Shown: positions 17,759-27,393, counted from the first letter of the stretch. The stretch: DNA of 64,000 nucleotides from Neorhizobium galegae (GCF_017877135.1 NZ_JAGIPH010000004.1:248001-312000), one strand, 5' to 3'. The notes: generated by a model not told the origin, from the sequence alone. Made by a program: numbers and translations.

Positions 17759-18823
17759 TTGACGCTTCCTGAAACAACGGGTGCGGTGCGGCCAAGGCGC
17801 CGCACCGCAAGCCCGGCCATAGGCCTGCTGCGCTTTGCCGTCACGGTCGTGACGACATTTCTCGGCCTGCTTGCCGTGACCTTTTTCATCGGGCGTGTCA
17901 TCCCGATCGATCCGGCGCTTGCCATCGTTGGCGATCGCGCGCCCGCCCATGTGGTGGAACGGGTGCGCGAGCAGCTTGGCCTCAACCTGCCGCTCTGGCA
18001 CCAGTTCCTGCTCTATCTGAAGCAGGTCCTGTCCGGCGATTTCGGTGTCTCGGTGCTCTCCTCCAATCCGGTGATGGAGGATATTCGCCGGGTCTTTCCC
18101 GCAACGCTGGAGCTTGCGACGCTCGGCACGCTGATCGGCGCCGTCTTCGGCATTCCGCTCGGCGTTCTGGCCGCGGTGCGCCGTGGCAGCCTTGTCGACC
18201 AGATCGTGCGGGTCATTGGCCTCATCGGCTATTCCGTGCCCGTCTTCTGGCTGGCGCTTCTGGCTCTGCTGTTCTTTTACGCAAGGCTGAACTGGGTCGC
18301 CTATCCCGGCCGCATCGATGTCGTCTATGAGTATACCTTCACGCCGATCACCGGGCTTTTCATGGTCGATGCGATCATCCAGGGCCAATGGGATGTGCTG
18401 TGGGATCTGTTTCGCCACATCATCCTGCCGGCCTCGCTGCTCGGCTATTTCTCGCTGGCCTATATCAGCCGCATGACGCGCTCCTTCATGCTGAACGAGC
18501 TTGCGCAGGAATATGTGGTTGCCGCGCGCGCCAAGGGGCTGTCGGAAACCCGCATCATCTGGTTCCACGCGCTGCGCAATGCCGCCGTTCCGCTGCTCAC
18601 CGTCATTGCGCTTTCCTATGCTGGCCTTCTCGAAGGCTCGGTTCTTACCGAGACGATCTTCGCCTGGCCGGGCATCGGGCTTTACATCACCAATTCGCTG
18701 CAGAACGCCGATATCAATGCCGTGCTCGGGGGCACGATCATCATCGGCGCCGTGTTCATCACCATCAATCTTCTGTCCGATCTTCTCTACCGGACGCTGG
18801 ATCCGAGGACGCGCAGACGATGA
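17759..18823 (+). CDS. Peptide-type ABC transporter permease (DppB-like)
   Basis: The 354-residue membrane protein has the DppB layout: one N-terminal span, the soluble QLGLNLPLWHQFLLYLKQVL region, then five spans with the EAA-type loop EYVVAARAKGLSETRIIWFHALRNA. It starts at TTG 17759 behind GGAAAGG. Its stop overlaps the next start (ATGA), indicating translational coupling with the partner permease. Confidence 0.9.
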   Translation: MTLPETTGAVRPRRRTASPAIGLLRFAVTVVTTFLGLLAVTFFIGRVIPIDPALAIVGDRAPAHVVERVREQLGLNLPLWHQFLLYLKQVLSGDFGVSVLSSNPVMEDIRRVFPATLELATLGTLIGAVFGIPLGVLAAVRRGSLVDQIVRVIGLIGYSVPVFWLALLALLFFYARLNWVAYPGRIDVVYEYTFTPITGLFMVDAIIQGQWDVLWDLFRHIILPASLLGYFSLAYISRMTRSFMLNELAQEYVVAARAKGLSETRIIWFHALRNAAVPLLTVIALSYAGLLEGSVLTETIFAWPGIGLYITNSLQNADINAVLGGTIIIGAVFITINLLSDLLYRTLDPRTRRR

Positions 18824-19752
18824 GCATGCCGGAGACCACCTTGAAACCCTATAGCCGCGAATGGCTGCTCTCGGATCGCCCGACCTCGCGGCGGCAGGCA
18901 AAGCTCGGCCGTGCCTATGTCATCTGGCGCCGGTTCTCGGAGAATCGCCTGGCGCTCGTCGGCCTTTTCATCATCCTGGCGCTGATCGTCATTGCCGGGC
19001 TTGCCGATCTCATTTCCCCGCATAATCCCGTCGTGGGTGACCTGCGCAATGCCCGTCTGCTGCCACCGGGCGCTGATGGCTATATCCTCGGCACCGACGA
19101 TCAGGGCCGCGATATCCTCTCGCGCCTCATCCACGGCTCGCGGCTGACGCTGCTTGTCGTCGTGCTGGTGGCCATCATCGCAGCCCCCATCGGCCTTATC
19201 GTCGGCACGGTGGCCGGTTATGCCGGCGGCTGGGTCGATGCCGTCCTGATGCGCATCACCGACATCTTTCTGGCATTTCCGAAGCTCGTGCTGGCGCTGG
19301 CACTGGTTGCAGCGCTTGGTCCCGGCATCGAAAACGCCATTCTGGCAATTGCCGTTACCTCCTGGCCGCCCTATGCGCGCATCGCCCGTGCCGAAACGCT
19401 GACCTTCCGTAATTCCGAATTCATCGCGGCCGTGCAGCTGATGGGGGCCTCGCCGTTTCGCATCGTGCTGCGTCACGTCATGCCGCTCTGCACGTCCTCG
19501 CTCATCGTGCGCGTCACGCTCGACATGGCCGGCATCATCCTGACGGCGGCCGGCCTTGGTTTCTTGGGGCTTGGCGCGCAGCCGCCGCTTCCGGAATGGG
19601 GCGCGATGATTGCTTCCGGTCGCCGCTTCATTCTCGATCAATGGTGGGTGGCCGCCATGCCGGGTTTTGCCATCCTCATCGTCAGCCTTGGCTTCAACCT
19701 TCTGGGCGATGGCCTGCGCGATGCGCTCGATCCGAAGGAGGCCGGCCAATGA
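18820..19752 (+). CDS. Peptide-type ABC transporter permease (DppC-like)
   Basis: The 310-residue permease starts at ATG 18820, overlapping the DppB-like stop; the longer open frame reaching back to 18388 is only the other frame of that gene. It has a DppC N-terminus (RRFSENRLALVGLFIILALI), the LGTDDQGRDILSRLIHG motif and the EAA loop FIAAVQLMGASPFRIVLRHVMP. It forms the channel together with the preceding gene product and overlaps the next ATPase start. Confidence 0.9.
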   Translation: MSMPETTLKPYSREWLLSDRPTSRRQAKLGRAYVIWRRFSENRLALVGLFIILALIVIAGLADLISPHNPVVGDLRNARLLPPGADGYILGTDDQGRDILSRLIHGSRLTLLVVVLVAIIAAPIGLIVGTVAGYAGGWVDAVLMRITDIFLAFPKLVLALALVAALGPGIENAILAIAVTSWPPYARIARAETLTFRNSEFIAAVQLMGASPFRIVLRHVMPLCTSSLIVRVTLDMAGIILTAAGLGFLGLGAQPPLPEWGAMIASGRRFILDQWWVAAMPGFAILIVSLGFNLLGDGLRDALDPKEAGQ

Positions 19753-20582
19753 GCAAGCTTCTGACCGTCGACGATCTGCGCGTTTCCTTCCCCACCCGCA
19801 CGGGACAGGTGGATGCCGTGCGCGGCGTGTCCTTCACGCTCGGCAAGGAGCGGCTCGGCATCGTTGGTGAATCCGGCTCCGGCAAATCGCAGACCGGCCG
19901 CGCCATCATGGGGCTGACGCCCGGCCACGCAAAGATTAGCGCCAAGACGCTTGCCTTCGATGGCATCGATCTCCTGTCCGCCTCGGCCAGCCAGCGCCGG
20001 GCCCTGCGCGGCAAGCGTGTCGCCATGATCCTGCAGGACCCGAAATATTCGTTGAACCCTGTGATGACCATCGGTCGCCAGATCATCGAGACCTTGCGCA
20101 CTCACGAGAACGTCTCGATGAAGGAGGGCAGGGCGCGTGCGCTTGCCATGCTGGAGGCGGTGCAGATCCGCGATCCGGAACGCGTCTTCGATCTTTATCC
20201 GCATGAAGTATCCGGCGGCATGGGCCAGCGCGTGATGATCGCCATGATGCTGGTCTGCGGGCCGGAGCTGCTGATTGCCGACGAGCCGACGTCTGCCCTC
20301 GATGTCACGGTGCAGCTCGAAGTGCTCGCCATCCTCGACAAGCTCGTCTCCGAACGCGGCATGGGCCTCATCTTCATCAGCCACGATCTGCGGCTGGTGT
20401 CGTCCTTCTGCGACCGCGTCATCGTCATGTATGGCGGGCGCGTGGTGGAGGAACTGCCCTCGGCCAATCTCGCGGAGGCGAAACACCCCTATACGCAAGG
20501 TCTGTTGAATTGCCTGCCGACGATTGGAACGCATCGCCATCCGCTGCCCGTTCTGGAGCGAAAGCCGGAGTGGGCTCTATGA
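19749..20582 (+). CDS. Peptide-type ABC transporter ATPase (DppD-like)
   Basis: The 277-residue ATPase has Walker [11 protein letters not shown]-loop MILQDPKYSLNPVMTI, signature VSGGMGQRVMIAMMLV (Met in place of the usual Gln-rich linker), Walker [13 protein letters not shown] and switch SHDLRLV. The C-terminal HPYTQGLLNCLPTI is the usual DppD/OppD tail. It starts at ATG 19749, overlapping the previous stop by four bases. It and the next gene form the ATPase pair of the transporter. Confidence 0.9.
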   Translation: MSKLLTVDDLRVSFPTRTGQVDAVRGVSFTLGKERLGIVGESGSGKSQTGRAIMGLTPGHAKISAKTLAFDGIDLLSASASQRRALRGKRVAMILQDPKYSLNPVMTIGRQIIETLRTHENVSMKEGRARALAMLEAVQIRDPERVFDLYPHEVSGGMGQRVMIAMMLVCGPELLIADEPTSALDVTVQLEVLAILDKLVSERGMGLIFISHDLRLVSSFCDRVIVMYGGRVVEELPSANLAEAKHPYTQGLLNCLPTIGTHRHPLPVLERKPEWAL

Positions 20583-21331
20583 GCGCGTCTGCTCTTTCCG
20601 TTCGCAACATGGTGGTGGCTTTCGACGATTTCCTGGCGCTCGATGACGTCAGCATCGATGTGCGCGAAGGCGAATCTTTCGGCATCGTCGGCGAATCCGG
20701 CTCCGGAAAATCGACACTTCTGCGTGCCATCGCCGGCCTCAACAGCTTTGAAAGCGGCAGCCTGACGGTGGCCGGGACAAGTTACCGGGGCCAGACGCGG
20801 AGCAAGGATTTTTACCGCACCGTGCAGATGGTGTTTCAGGATCCATACGGTTCGCTGCACCCGCGCCAGACCGTGGACCGGCTGCTGCTTGAGCCGCTCG
20901 CCATCCACGGCTTTACCGATGTGGATGTGCGCATTGCCCGCGCTCTCGATGAAGTGGGTCTCGGCAGCGGTTTTCGCTTCCGCTATTCGCACCAGCTGTC
21001 GGGCGGCCAGCGTCAGCGCATCGCGATTGCCCGCGCGCTCATCCTGGAGCCGAAAATCCTGCTGCTCGACGAACCGACCTCTGCGCTCGATGCCTCGATC
21101 CAGGCGGAAATCCTCAACCTGCTCGAACAGGCGCGAAAAGATCGCGGTCTGACCTTCGTCATGGTGAGCCACGATCTCGGCGTCATCAGCCACATGTGCG
21201 AGCGTTTGACGGTGATGCGCAAGGGCAAGGTGGTCGAAACAGTGTCGGTCGATGCGCTGGAAAATCGCGCCTTTTCGGAAGACTATACTCGCGCGCTTCT
21301 GGTGGCGAGCGAAGGGTTTCGCCGGGATTGA
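20579..21331 (+). CDS. Peptide-type ABC transporter ATPase (DppF-like)
   Basis: The 250-residue ATPase has Walker [11 protein letters not shown]-loop MVFQDPYGSLHPRQTV, signature [16 protein letters not shown] and Walker B ILLLDEPTSALD. It starts at ATG 20579 inside the stop region of the preceding ATPase. It is short for DppF because the C-terminal oligopeptide-binding extension is reduced to a few residues. It completes the first transporter and may also serve the ATPase-less system downstream. Confidence 0.9.
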   Translation: MSASALSVRNMVVAFDDFLALDDVSIDVREGESFGIVGESGSGKSTLLRAIAGLNSFESGSLTVAGTSYRGQTRSKDFYRTVQMVFQDPYGSLHPRQTVDRLLLEPLAIHGFTDVDVRIARALDEVGLGSGFRFRYSHQLSGGQRQRIAIARALILEPKILLLDEPTSALDASIQAEILNLLEQARKDRGLTFVMVSHDLGVISHMCERLTVMRKGKVVETVSVDALENRAFSEDYTRALLVASEGFRRD

Positions 21332-21363
21332 CCCCGGCCTGACGGTGGCACCGAGGAATCCCG

Positions 21364-22296
21364 ATGCAGCTTCGTGCCCTCATGTATTTCGACGAGCTCG
21401 TGCGCACCAATTCGATGCGCGCGGCTGCCGAAAATCTCAATGTGGCGGCTACCGCCGTCAGCCGCCAGATCGAGAACCTCGAGCATTACTTCGGCACGAC
21501 ACTGGTCGAGCGATCCAATCGGGGCATCAAGCTGACCGCCGCAGGAGAGCTTCTGGCGGCGCGGGCCGGACGAACGCTGAGGGAACTCGAACACGTCCAC
21601 CAGCTGATCGATGACCTGAAGGGCCTGCAGCGCGGAAAGGTGACCATCTTTGCCAATGGCGCGACCGTTGCCAACCTGATTGCGCCGGTGCTGGCCGAAT
21701 TCAGCCTGCGCTTTCCAAAGCTTCGCTTCGAAGTGGCCATCACCAGCGCACGCCAGGCGCTGGATGCGCTGGCCTCTGCCGAGGCGGATCTCGTCGTGAC
21801 CCTCTTTGCCCCCAAACTGTCGGGGGTGAAGGTGCGGCTGCGGTCGGAAATCACCTATGACCTGATCACCTCGGCCAACCATCCGGCAGCATTGCAGCCG
21901 GAGATTTCGCTGCGCGACATCGCCGCTCTGCCGCTGGCGCTGCCGGACAAGAGCTTTGGCGCACGCCAGGCTTTCGAGGAGCAGTTCTTGAAGATCGGCG
22001 TGGAGCTGGATCCGGTCTTTGTCACCGGTTCCTTGGAAATGCTGAAGGAACTGGTTCTGCGCGAGGCGGCCGTGACGCTTCTGCCAGCCCTTGCCGTCCA
22101 CCGCGAAGTACGCTCCGGCCAGCTTGCGGCCATCCCCGTCTCGGCTGGCAAGGGCGTGCGCACCTCGATCGATCTGTGCGTGGCGCCGGACCGCCAGCTG
22201 TCCTTTGCCGCCTCCAAGCTCGTCGACTTCATCGAAGCCTTCATGCGCGGCGCGGACCGGCCGAAACAGTCTGAACGGAAGAAGACATCGGTGTAG
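21364..22296 (+). CDS. LysR-type transcriptional regulator
   Basis: The 310-residue protein starts with the LysR helix-turn-helix (NSMRAAAENLNVAATAVSRQIENLE, about residues 15-39) and continues with a co-inducer domain from about residue 90. It lies on the same strand between two peptide-type transporter gene sets, 33 bp after the first and 134 bp before the second. It probably controls one or both; the effector is unknown. The C-terminus is unusually basic (RPKQSERKKTSV). Confidence 0.9.
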   Translation: MQLRALMYFDELVRTNSMRAAAENLNVAATAVSRQIENLEHYFGTTLVERSNRGIKLTAAGELLAARAGRTLRELEHVHQLIDDLKGLQRGKVTIFANGATVANLIAPVLAEFSLRFPKLRFEVAITSARQALDALASAEADLVVTLFAPKLSGVKVRLRSEITYDLITSANHPAALQPEISLRDIAALPLALPDKSFGARQAFEEQFLKIGVELDPVFVTGSLEMLKELVLREAAVTLLPALAVHREVRSGQLAAIPVSAGKGVRTSIDLCVAPDRQLSFAASKLVDFIEAFMRGADRPKQSERKKTSV

Positions 22297-22314
22297 CGTT
22301 TTCCGCTACACAGG

Positions 22315-22339
22315 GCACACAAAAATGCTAATTGTGTGT
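22315..22339. promoter_or_regulatory. Inverted repeat between LysR gene and second transporter
   Basis: CACACAA (22316-22322) is mirrored by TTGTGTG (22332-22338) with a 9-bp A/T-rich centre. It could be an operator for the LysR protein or the end signal of its gene. No T-run follows, so an operator seems more likely. Confidence 0.35.
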
Positions 22340-22430
22340 GCGCCTGCGAAGTGCCACTCTCTTGCCATAACAGCGTTCCCGCAGGGCCTGATGAACCGGT
22401 GGCAGAACGAGAATAAGGGGAAGTTGGAGA

Positions 22431-23963
22431 ATGGGAAGCACATTCCTTCGTGCATCGACGACACTCTCGCGCCGCGCCGTGCTTTTGGCTGCGCTGGCGG
22501 CCGGCCTTGGGGCAGGGCTGCATGGCACGGCCGAGGCGGCGGCGAAGACGACGCTGACGCTTGGCATGTCGGTGGAGCCGCCGGGGCTCGATCCGACGGT
22601 CGCAGCCCCTGTCGCAGTCGGTCAGGTCACCTGGCAGAATGTCTATGAGGGTCTGGTCACCATCAACGAAAAGGGTGAGATCAAGCCGCAGCTCGCGGAA
22701 AGCTGGACGATATCCGACGATGGCCTGACCTATACGTTCAAGCTGAAGACGGGCGTCACCTTCCATGACGGCGAAGTGTTTGATTCTACTGCCGCTAAAT
22801 TCACGCTGGACCGTGCCCGCGGGCCGGAGAGCACCAATGGACAGAAGCGTTTCTTCCAGGCAATCGATACGGCTGAGACACCGGATGCCACGACGCTGGT
22901 GTTGAAGCTCAAGGCGCGCAACAGCAGCCTTCTCTACTGGCTCGGCTGGCCGGCCTCCGTCATGGTGGCGCCGAAAAATGCCGCAGACGCCAAGACCAAT
23001 CCCATCGGCACCGGTCCGTTCAAATTCGTCAGCTGGACGAAGGGCGACCGTGTCGAGCTTGCCGCCAATCCCAACTACTGGGACAAGTCGGTCAAGGTGA
23101 AGCTTGAAAAGGTCGTCTTCCGTTTCGTCGCGGATGCGCAGGCGCAGGCCGCGGCCCTGAAGTCCGGCGATATCGACGCCATCCCGGAATTTGCCGCGCC
23201 CGAATTGATTGAGGATCTGAAGGGCGACAGCAAGCTTGCAACCGTTATCGGCAATACCGAGCTGAAGGTCGTTGCCGGCATGAACAGCGCGAAAAAGCCG
23301 TTCGACGACAAGCGTGTGCGCCAGGCGCTGATGATGGCGGTGGATCGCAAGACGCTGGTGGAAGGCGCCTGGTCCGGCTTCGGCACCCCGATCGGCAGCC
23401 ATTATACGCCGAACGACCGCGGCTACGTCGATCTGACCGGCGTCCATCCTTATGATCCGGAAAAGGCAAAGGCGCTGCTCGCGGAAGCCGGTTATGGCAG
23501 CGGGCTCACCTTCACCATCAAGGCCCCGCAGATGGCCTATGCGCAGCGGTCTTCGCAGATGCTGCAGGCGATGTTTGCCGAAATCGGCGTGACGCTCAAC
23601 ATCGAAACCACCGAATTCCCGGCGAAATGGGTGGCTGATGTCTTCAAGGGCTCCAATTACGACATGACCATCGTTGCCCATGCCGAGCCGATGGACATCG
23701 ATATCTATGCGCGCGATCCCTATTACTTCAACTACAAGAACCCGGCCTTCAACGACGTTCTGAAGAAGGTCGAGGAAACCACCGATCCGGCAGCCCAGGA
23801 AAAGCTCTATGGCGACGCGCAAAAGATCCTCGCAGAGGACGTGCCGGCGCTTTACCTCTTCGTGATGCCGAAGCTCGGCGTGTGGAACAAGAACCTCACC
23901 GGCCTCTGGGAACACGAGCCGATCCCCTCAAACGTGCTGACCAACGTCTCCTGGACGCAGTGA
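22431..23963 (+). CDS. Peptide-type ABC transporter substrate-binding protein (second system)
   Basis: The 510-residue family-5 binding protein starts with a signal sequence holding twin arginines (TLSRRAVLLAALAAGL), so export by Tat is possible, with cleavage near residue 36 (AEA-AA). The mature part has QLAESWTISDDGLTYTFKL, IGTGPFKFVSW and NPNYWDK, all typical of the DppA/OppA group. Two permeases follow after a hairpin, but no ATPase genes. The next enzyme gene is an amidase, which hints at an amide-bearing ligand. Confidence 0.9.
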   Translation: MGSTFLRASTTLSRRAVLLAALAAGLGAGLHGTAEAAAKTTLTLGMSVEPPGLDPTVAAPVAVGQVTWQNVYEGLVTINEKGEIKPQLAESWTISDDGLTYTFKLKTGVTFHDGEVFDSTAAKFTLDRARGPESTNGQKRFFQAIDTAETPDATTLVLKLKARNSSLLYWLGWPASVMVAPKNAADAKTNPIGTGPFKFVSWTKGDRVELAANPNYWDKSVKVKLEKVVFRFVADAQAQAAALKSGDIDAIPEFAAPELIEDLKGDSKLATVIGNTELKVVAGMNSAKKPFDDKRVRQALMMAVDRKTLVEGAWSGFGTPIGSHYTPNDRGYVDLTGVHPYDPEKAKALLAEAGYGSGLTFTIKAPQMAYAQRSSQMLQAMFAEIGVTLNIETTEFPAKWVADVFKGSNYDMTIVAHAEPMDIDIYARDPYYFNYKNPAFNDVLKKVEETTDPAAQEKLYGDAQKILAEDVPALYLFVMPKLGVWNKNLTGLWEHEPIPSNVLTNVSWTQ

Positions 23964-23971
23964 TGCACGCC

Positions 23972-24008
23972 GGTCCCGGCGCCTGCCAACCCGCCGGGAC
24001 CCCTTTTT
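23972..24008 (+). terminator. Intra-operon hairpin after the second binding-protein gene
   Basis: GGTCCCGGCG pairs perfectly with CGCCGGGACC around a 10-nt loop, followed by CCTTTTT. It is a good intrinsic terminator just after the binding-protein stop and should reduce read-through into the permease genes. Confidence 0.75.
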
Positions 24009-24136
24009 CTCATCTATGAGACGACTATGGTAAGTTCAGATGTCCGCCGCCTTTGCCCTGACGGGCAAGGGATCGGAATTGTCATGCGCGCAGGGCCTCG
24101 GCCTGTGCGACAAAACCGCCGCTGCGGAGAAATGCA

Positions 24137-25090
24137 ATGATCCTGCTGCTCATCGCGCGGCGCTTTCTGGGCCTTCTGCTGACGCTCCTCATCGTCTCCG
24201 TGCTGATTTTTGTCGTGATGGATCTTCTGCCCGGCGATCCGGCATCCGTCATGCTTGGAACGTCGGCCACGCCGGAAACGCTGGCGGCGCTGCAGCGCCA
24301 GCTCGGTCTCGACCAGCCGCTTGCCGTGCGCTACGTCACCTGGGCTCTGGCGGCCCTGAAGGGGGATCTCGGCACGTCCTATACCTATGGCGTGCCGGTC
24401 GCAGGCCTTGTCGGCGAGCGGCTGGCCGTCACCGTGCCGCTGTCGCTTCTTGCCGTTGCGCTGTCCATCATTATTGCCATTCCGCTCGGCGTCATCTCGG
24501 CCGGGCGGCGCAACAGCCTTGTCGATTACGGCGCAAGCGTGCTGTCGCAGGTGTTTATCGCGGTTCCCGGCTTCTGGGTCGGACTGCTGCTGGTGATGCT
24601 GTTTTCGGTCACACTCGGCTGGATGCCGGCCGGAGGCTTCCCCGGCTGGAATGCGGGTCTGTGGCCGGCGCTGAAGGCGCTGATCCTGCCGGCGGTGGCG
24701 CTGGCGCTGCCGCAGGCGGGTGTTCTCACCCGCGTCACCCGCACTGCCGTGCTGGAGGTGATGAACGAGGATTTCGTCCGCACCGCCCGCTCCAAGGGGC
24801 TGTCGGAAAAGACGGCGCTCTGGGTGCATGCGGTGCCCAATGCGCTGGTGCCTGTCGTCACCATTCTCGGGCTGCAATTCACCTTCCTGATTGCCGGCGC
24901 GGTGCTGGTGGAAAACGTCTTCAACCTGCCGGGCCTCGGGCGGCTTGCCTATCAGGCGCTGACGCAGCGCGATATCATCGTCATGCAGAACGTCATCCTG
25001 TTCTTTTCCGGCCTCGTCATCATCATGAATTTCCTTGTGGATCTCGCTTATCTCGCGATTGATCCAAGGCTTCGGGCGGGAGTGCGCTGA
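24137..25090 (+). CDS. Peptide-type ABC transporter permease (DppB-like, second system)
   Basis: The 317-residue permease begins MILLLIARRFLGLLLTLLIV, a first span typical of DppB, and has the soluble QLGLDQPLAVRYVTWALAAL region, five more spans, and the EAA-type loop DFVRTARSKGLSEKTALWVHAVPNA. A GGAG site precedes the ATG. Its last codons overlap the next start (TGATG), so the two permeases are coupled. Confidence 0.9.
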   Translation: MILLLIARRFLGLLLTLLIVSVLIFVVMDLLPGDPASVMLGTSATPETLAALQRQLGLDQPLAVRYVTWALAALKGDLGTSYTYGVPVAGLVGERLAVTVPLSLLAVALSIIIAIPLGVISAGRRNSLVDYGASVLSQVFIAVPGFWVGLLLVMLFSVTLGWMPAGGFPGWNAGLWPALKALILPAVALALPQAGVLTRVTRTAVLEVMNEDFVRTARSKGLSEKTALWVHAVPNALVPVVTILGLQFTFLIAGAVLVENVFNLPGLGRLAYQALTQRDIIVMQNVILFFSGLVIIMNFLVDLAYLAIDPRLRAGVR

Positions 25091-25908
25091 TGCGGTATCT
25101 GTTGCGCCGCCCGATCCTGCTTTCCGGCCTTCTCATCACCACCTTCCTCTTTGTCGTGGCGCTTCTGTCTCTGGTCTGGACGCCGCTGCCGCCCACCAAG
25201 ATGCAGATCGTCTCCAAGCTGAAGCCGCCGCTCTCCGTCGGATTGCTCGGCACCGATCATTTCGGCCGCGACATCGCCTCCATGCTGATGGTGGGGGCTT
25301 GGAATTCGCTGTCCACCTCGCTGCTGGCCGTTGCTATCGGCGCCACACTCGGCACTCTGGTCGGCGTGTTTGTCGCGGCCGTGCGCGGTTTTACCGAAAC
25401 TCTGGTCATGCGCGGCTGCGATATCATCTTTGCCGTGCCGCCCATCCTGTCGGCGATGATGCTCGGCGCTTTCATGGGGCCGGGGCGGTTTACCGCCATC
25501 ATCGCCATTGCCGTCTTCATGGTGCCGGTCTTTGCCCGCGTGACGCTTGGGGCCGCAAACCAGATCTGGACCCGCGATTACGTGACGGCGGCCATCGGCA
25601 TGGGGCGCAACCGGGCGAAGATTACCATCACCCATATCCTCCCCAACATTTCCAACCAGATCATCGTGCAGGTAACGATCCAGCTCGGCCTTGCGATCCT
25701 CACCGAAGCCGGCCTCAGTTTCCTCGGGCTCGGCATGCCGCCGCCGACACCCACGTGGGGACGCATGCTGTCGGACGCTCAAACCTATCTTGGCCAGGCG
25801 CCGTGGATGGCGCTGATGCCGGGCATGGCCATCGCGCTCGCGGTGCTCGGCCTCAACATGCTGGGCGATGGCCTGCGCGACCTTTTAGACCCTCGTGACC
25901 AATCCTGA
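25090..25908 (+). CDS. Peptide-type ABC transporter permease (DppC-like, second system)
   Basis: The 272-residue permease shows the DppC motifs LGTDHFGRDIASMLMVG and DYVTAAIGMGRNRAKITITHILP, and ends LGLNMLGDGLRDLLDPR. It pairs with the preceding permease. No ATP-binding protein gene follows; the next gene is an amidase 21 bp downstream. The ATPases at 19749-21331 are the nearest candidates to energise it. Confidence 0.9.
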   Translation: MRYLLRRPILLSGLLITTFLFVVALLSLVWTPLPPTKMQIVSKLKPPLSVGLLGTDHFGRDIASMLMVGAWNSLSTSLLAVAIGATLGTLVGVFVAAVRGFTETLVMRGCDIIFAVPPILSAMMLGAFMGPGRFTAIIAIAVFMVPVFARVTLGAANQIWTRDYVTAAIGMGRNRAKITITHILPNISNQIIVQVTIQLGLAILTEAGLSFLGLGMPPPTPTWGRMLSDAQTYLGQAPWMALMPGMAIALAVLGLNMLGDGLRDLLDPRDQS

Positions 25909-25929
25909 TTTCAGATCGAAGACATCGCC

Positions 25930-27324
25930 ATGAATGAATTGCTGACACTGACCATCCGGCAGGTCCGGACCCTGTTTGCCGAAAAAAACCTGTCGCCGCT
26001 TGAATACTGGCAGGCGGTTGAGGAGCGGATTGCTGCCTTCGAACCGCATGTCTGCGCCCTTTACCTTTATGACGCAGAAAGCGCCCGCGCCCAGGCAAAA
26101 GCCTCCGGCGAGCGGTGGATGAAGGGCGAGACGCTCGGAGCGCTCGATGGCATTCCGCTGACGTTGAAGGAGTTGATTGCAACGAAAGGCGATCCGGTGC
26201 CGCTCGGCACGAAAGCTGTCGACCTGGTGCCGGCGCCTGCCGATGCGCCGATTGCCGCCCGCTGCCGGGAAGATGGCGCGGTGATCTTTGCCAAGACCAC
26301 ATGCCCCGATTACGGCATGCTGTCGTCCGGGCTCTCGAGCTTCCACAAGCTCAGCCGCAACCCCTGGGATCTGTCCCAGAACCCCGGTGGGTCGAGTGCC
26401 GGCGCATCTGCGGCCGCGGCTGCCGGCTTCGGCCCCTTGCATATCGGCACCGATATCGGCGGCTCCGTGCGGCTTCCGGCCGGCTGGACCGGCATTTTCG
26501 GCTTCAAGCCCAGCCAGGGGCGCATCCCGGTCGATCCCTATTATGTCGGGCGCTGCGCCGGGCCGATGACGCGTACGGTGGAAGACGCCGCCTTTTCCAT
26601 GGCAACGCTGTCGCGGCCCGACTGGCGCGATGGAACCTCGCTGCCGCCCAATGATTTCGACTGGCTGGATTTCGATGTGGATGTGCGGGGCCTGAAGATC
26701 GGCCTGATGCTCGATGCCGGAACCGGGCTTGCCGCCGAACAGGAGGTTCAGGATGCCGTGCTAGCCGCAGCCCGGCTTCTGGAGCAGGCGGGTGCCGAAA
26801 TCGTGCCGGTCGGTCCGGTTATCACCCGCGCCATGCTGGACGGGCTCGACAATTTCTGGCGCGCCCGTTTCTGGGGCGATATCGAGGCGATGCCGCAGGC
26901 GCGCCGCGATACGATCCTGCCCTATATCTACGACTGGGCAAAGGGCGGCGCCGATGTCTCGGGCGTCGATGCCGTGCGCGGCTTCAACCAGACCATCGAA
27001 ATGCGCAAGACCTGCGGCAAACTGTTCACGACGGTGGATGCGGTGATTTCGCCCACCAATCCCATCGTGTCCTATCCCGCCGAATGGGCGTCGCCGACCA
27101 ATGATCCGGCAGCTCCCTTCGAGCATATTGCCTTCACCGTGCCGTGGAACATGTCGGAGCAGCCGGCCTCCTCGATCAATTGCGGCTTCTCCCGCTCTGG
27201 CATGCCGATCGGGCTGCAGATCGTCGGCCCGCGCTATGCCGACCAGTTTGTGCTGAAGCTGTCGAAGCTTTTTGAAACCCTGTTGGGCGGCATGCCGCGC
27301 TGGCCCGAGCCGCCCTTGGCCTGA
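25930..27324 (+). CDS. Amidase (amidase signature family)
   Basis: The 464-residue enzyme contains the Ser-cisSer-Lys triad of the amidase signature family: Lys near residue 80 (LTLKELIATKG), the cis-Ser near 155 (NPGGSSAGAS) and the nucleophile Ser near 179 (GTDIGGSVRLPA). It hydrolyses a carboxamide to acid and ammonia; the natural substrate cannot be named. It closes the second transporter operon, so the transported compound may be its substrate. No signal peptide, so cytoplasmic. Confidence 0.9.
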   Translation: MNELLTLTIRQVRTLFAEKNLSPLEYWQAVEERIAAFEPHVCALYLYDAESARAQAKASGERWMKGETLGALDGIPLTLKELIATKGDPVPLGTKAVDLVPAPADAPIAARCREDGAVIFAKTTCPDYGMLSSGLSSFHKLSRNPWDLSQNPGGSSAGASAAAAAGFGPLHIGTDIGGSVRLPAGWTGIFGFKPSQGRIPVDPYYVGRCAGPMTRTVEDAAFSMATLSRPDWRDGTSLPPNDFDWLDFDVDVRGLKIGLMLDAGTGLAAEQEVQDAVLAAARLLEQAGAEIVPVGPVITRAMLDGLDNFWRARFWGDIEAMPQARRDTILPYIYDWAKGGADVSGVDAVRGFNQTIEMRKTCGKLFTTVDAVISPTNPIVSYPAEWASPTNDPAAPFEHIAFTVPWNMSEQPASSINCGFSRSGMPIGLQIVGPRYADQFVLKLSKLFETLLGGMPRWPEPPLA

Positions 27325-27363
27325 CGATCGTCGATCGATACCCCTTGGGACACCTGACGACTG

Positions 27364-27393
27364 ATCCTTGCGTGCTTGATTTTGCGCAAGGAT
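27364..27393 (+). terminator. Hairpin after the amidase gene
   Basis: ATCCTTGCG pairs perfectly with CGCAAGGAT around a 12-nt loop. There is no T-run directly after it, so termination would be weak or Rho-assisted. Confidence 0.4.

Noticed and set aside
15995..18901. Open minus-strand frame of 968 codons opposite the dipeptidase, binding-protein and permease genes
   Set aside because: It mirrors the codon bias of the plus-strand genes, is rich in Arg/His/Asp/Gly low-complexity runs and has no family motif. Typical antisense frame in high-GC DNA.
24009..24136. Small gene or riboswitch between the hairpin and the second DppB-like permease
   Set aside because: Some short palindromes are present, but there is no ribosome site with a convincing frame and no recognisable aptamer.
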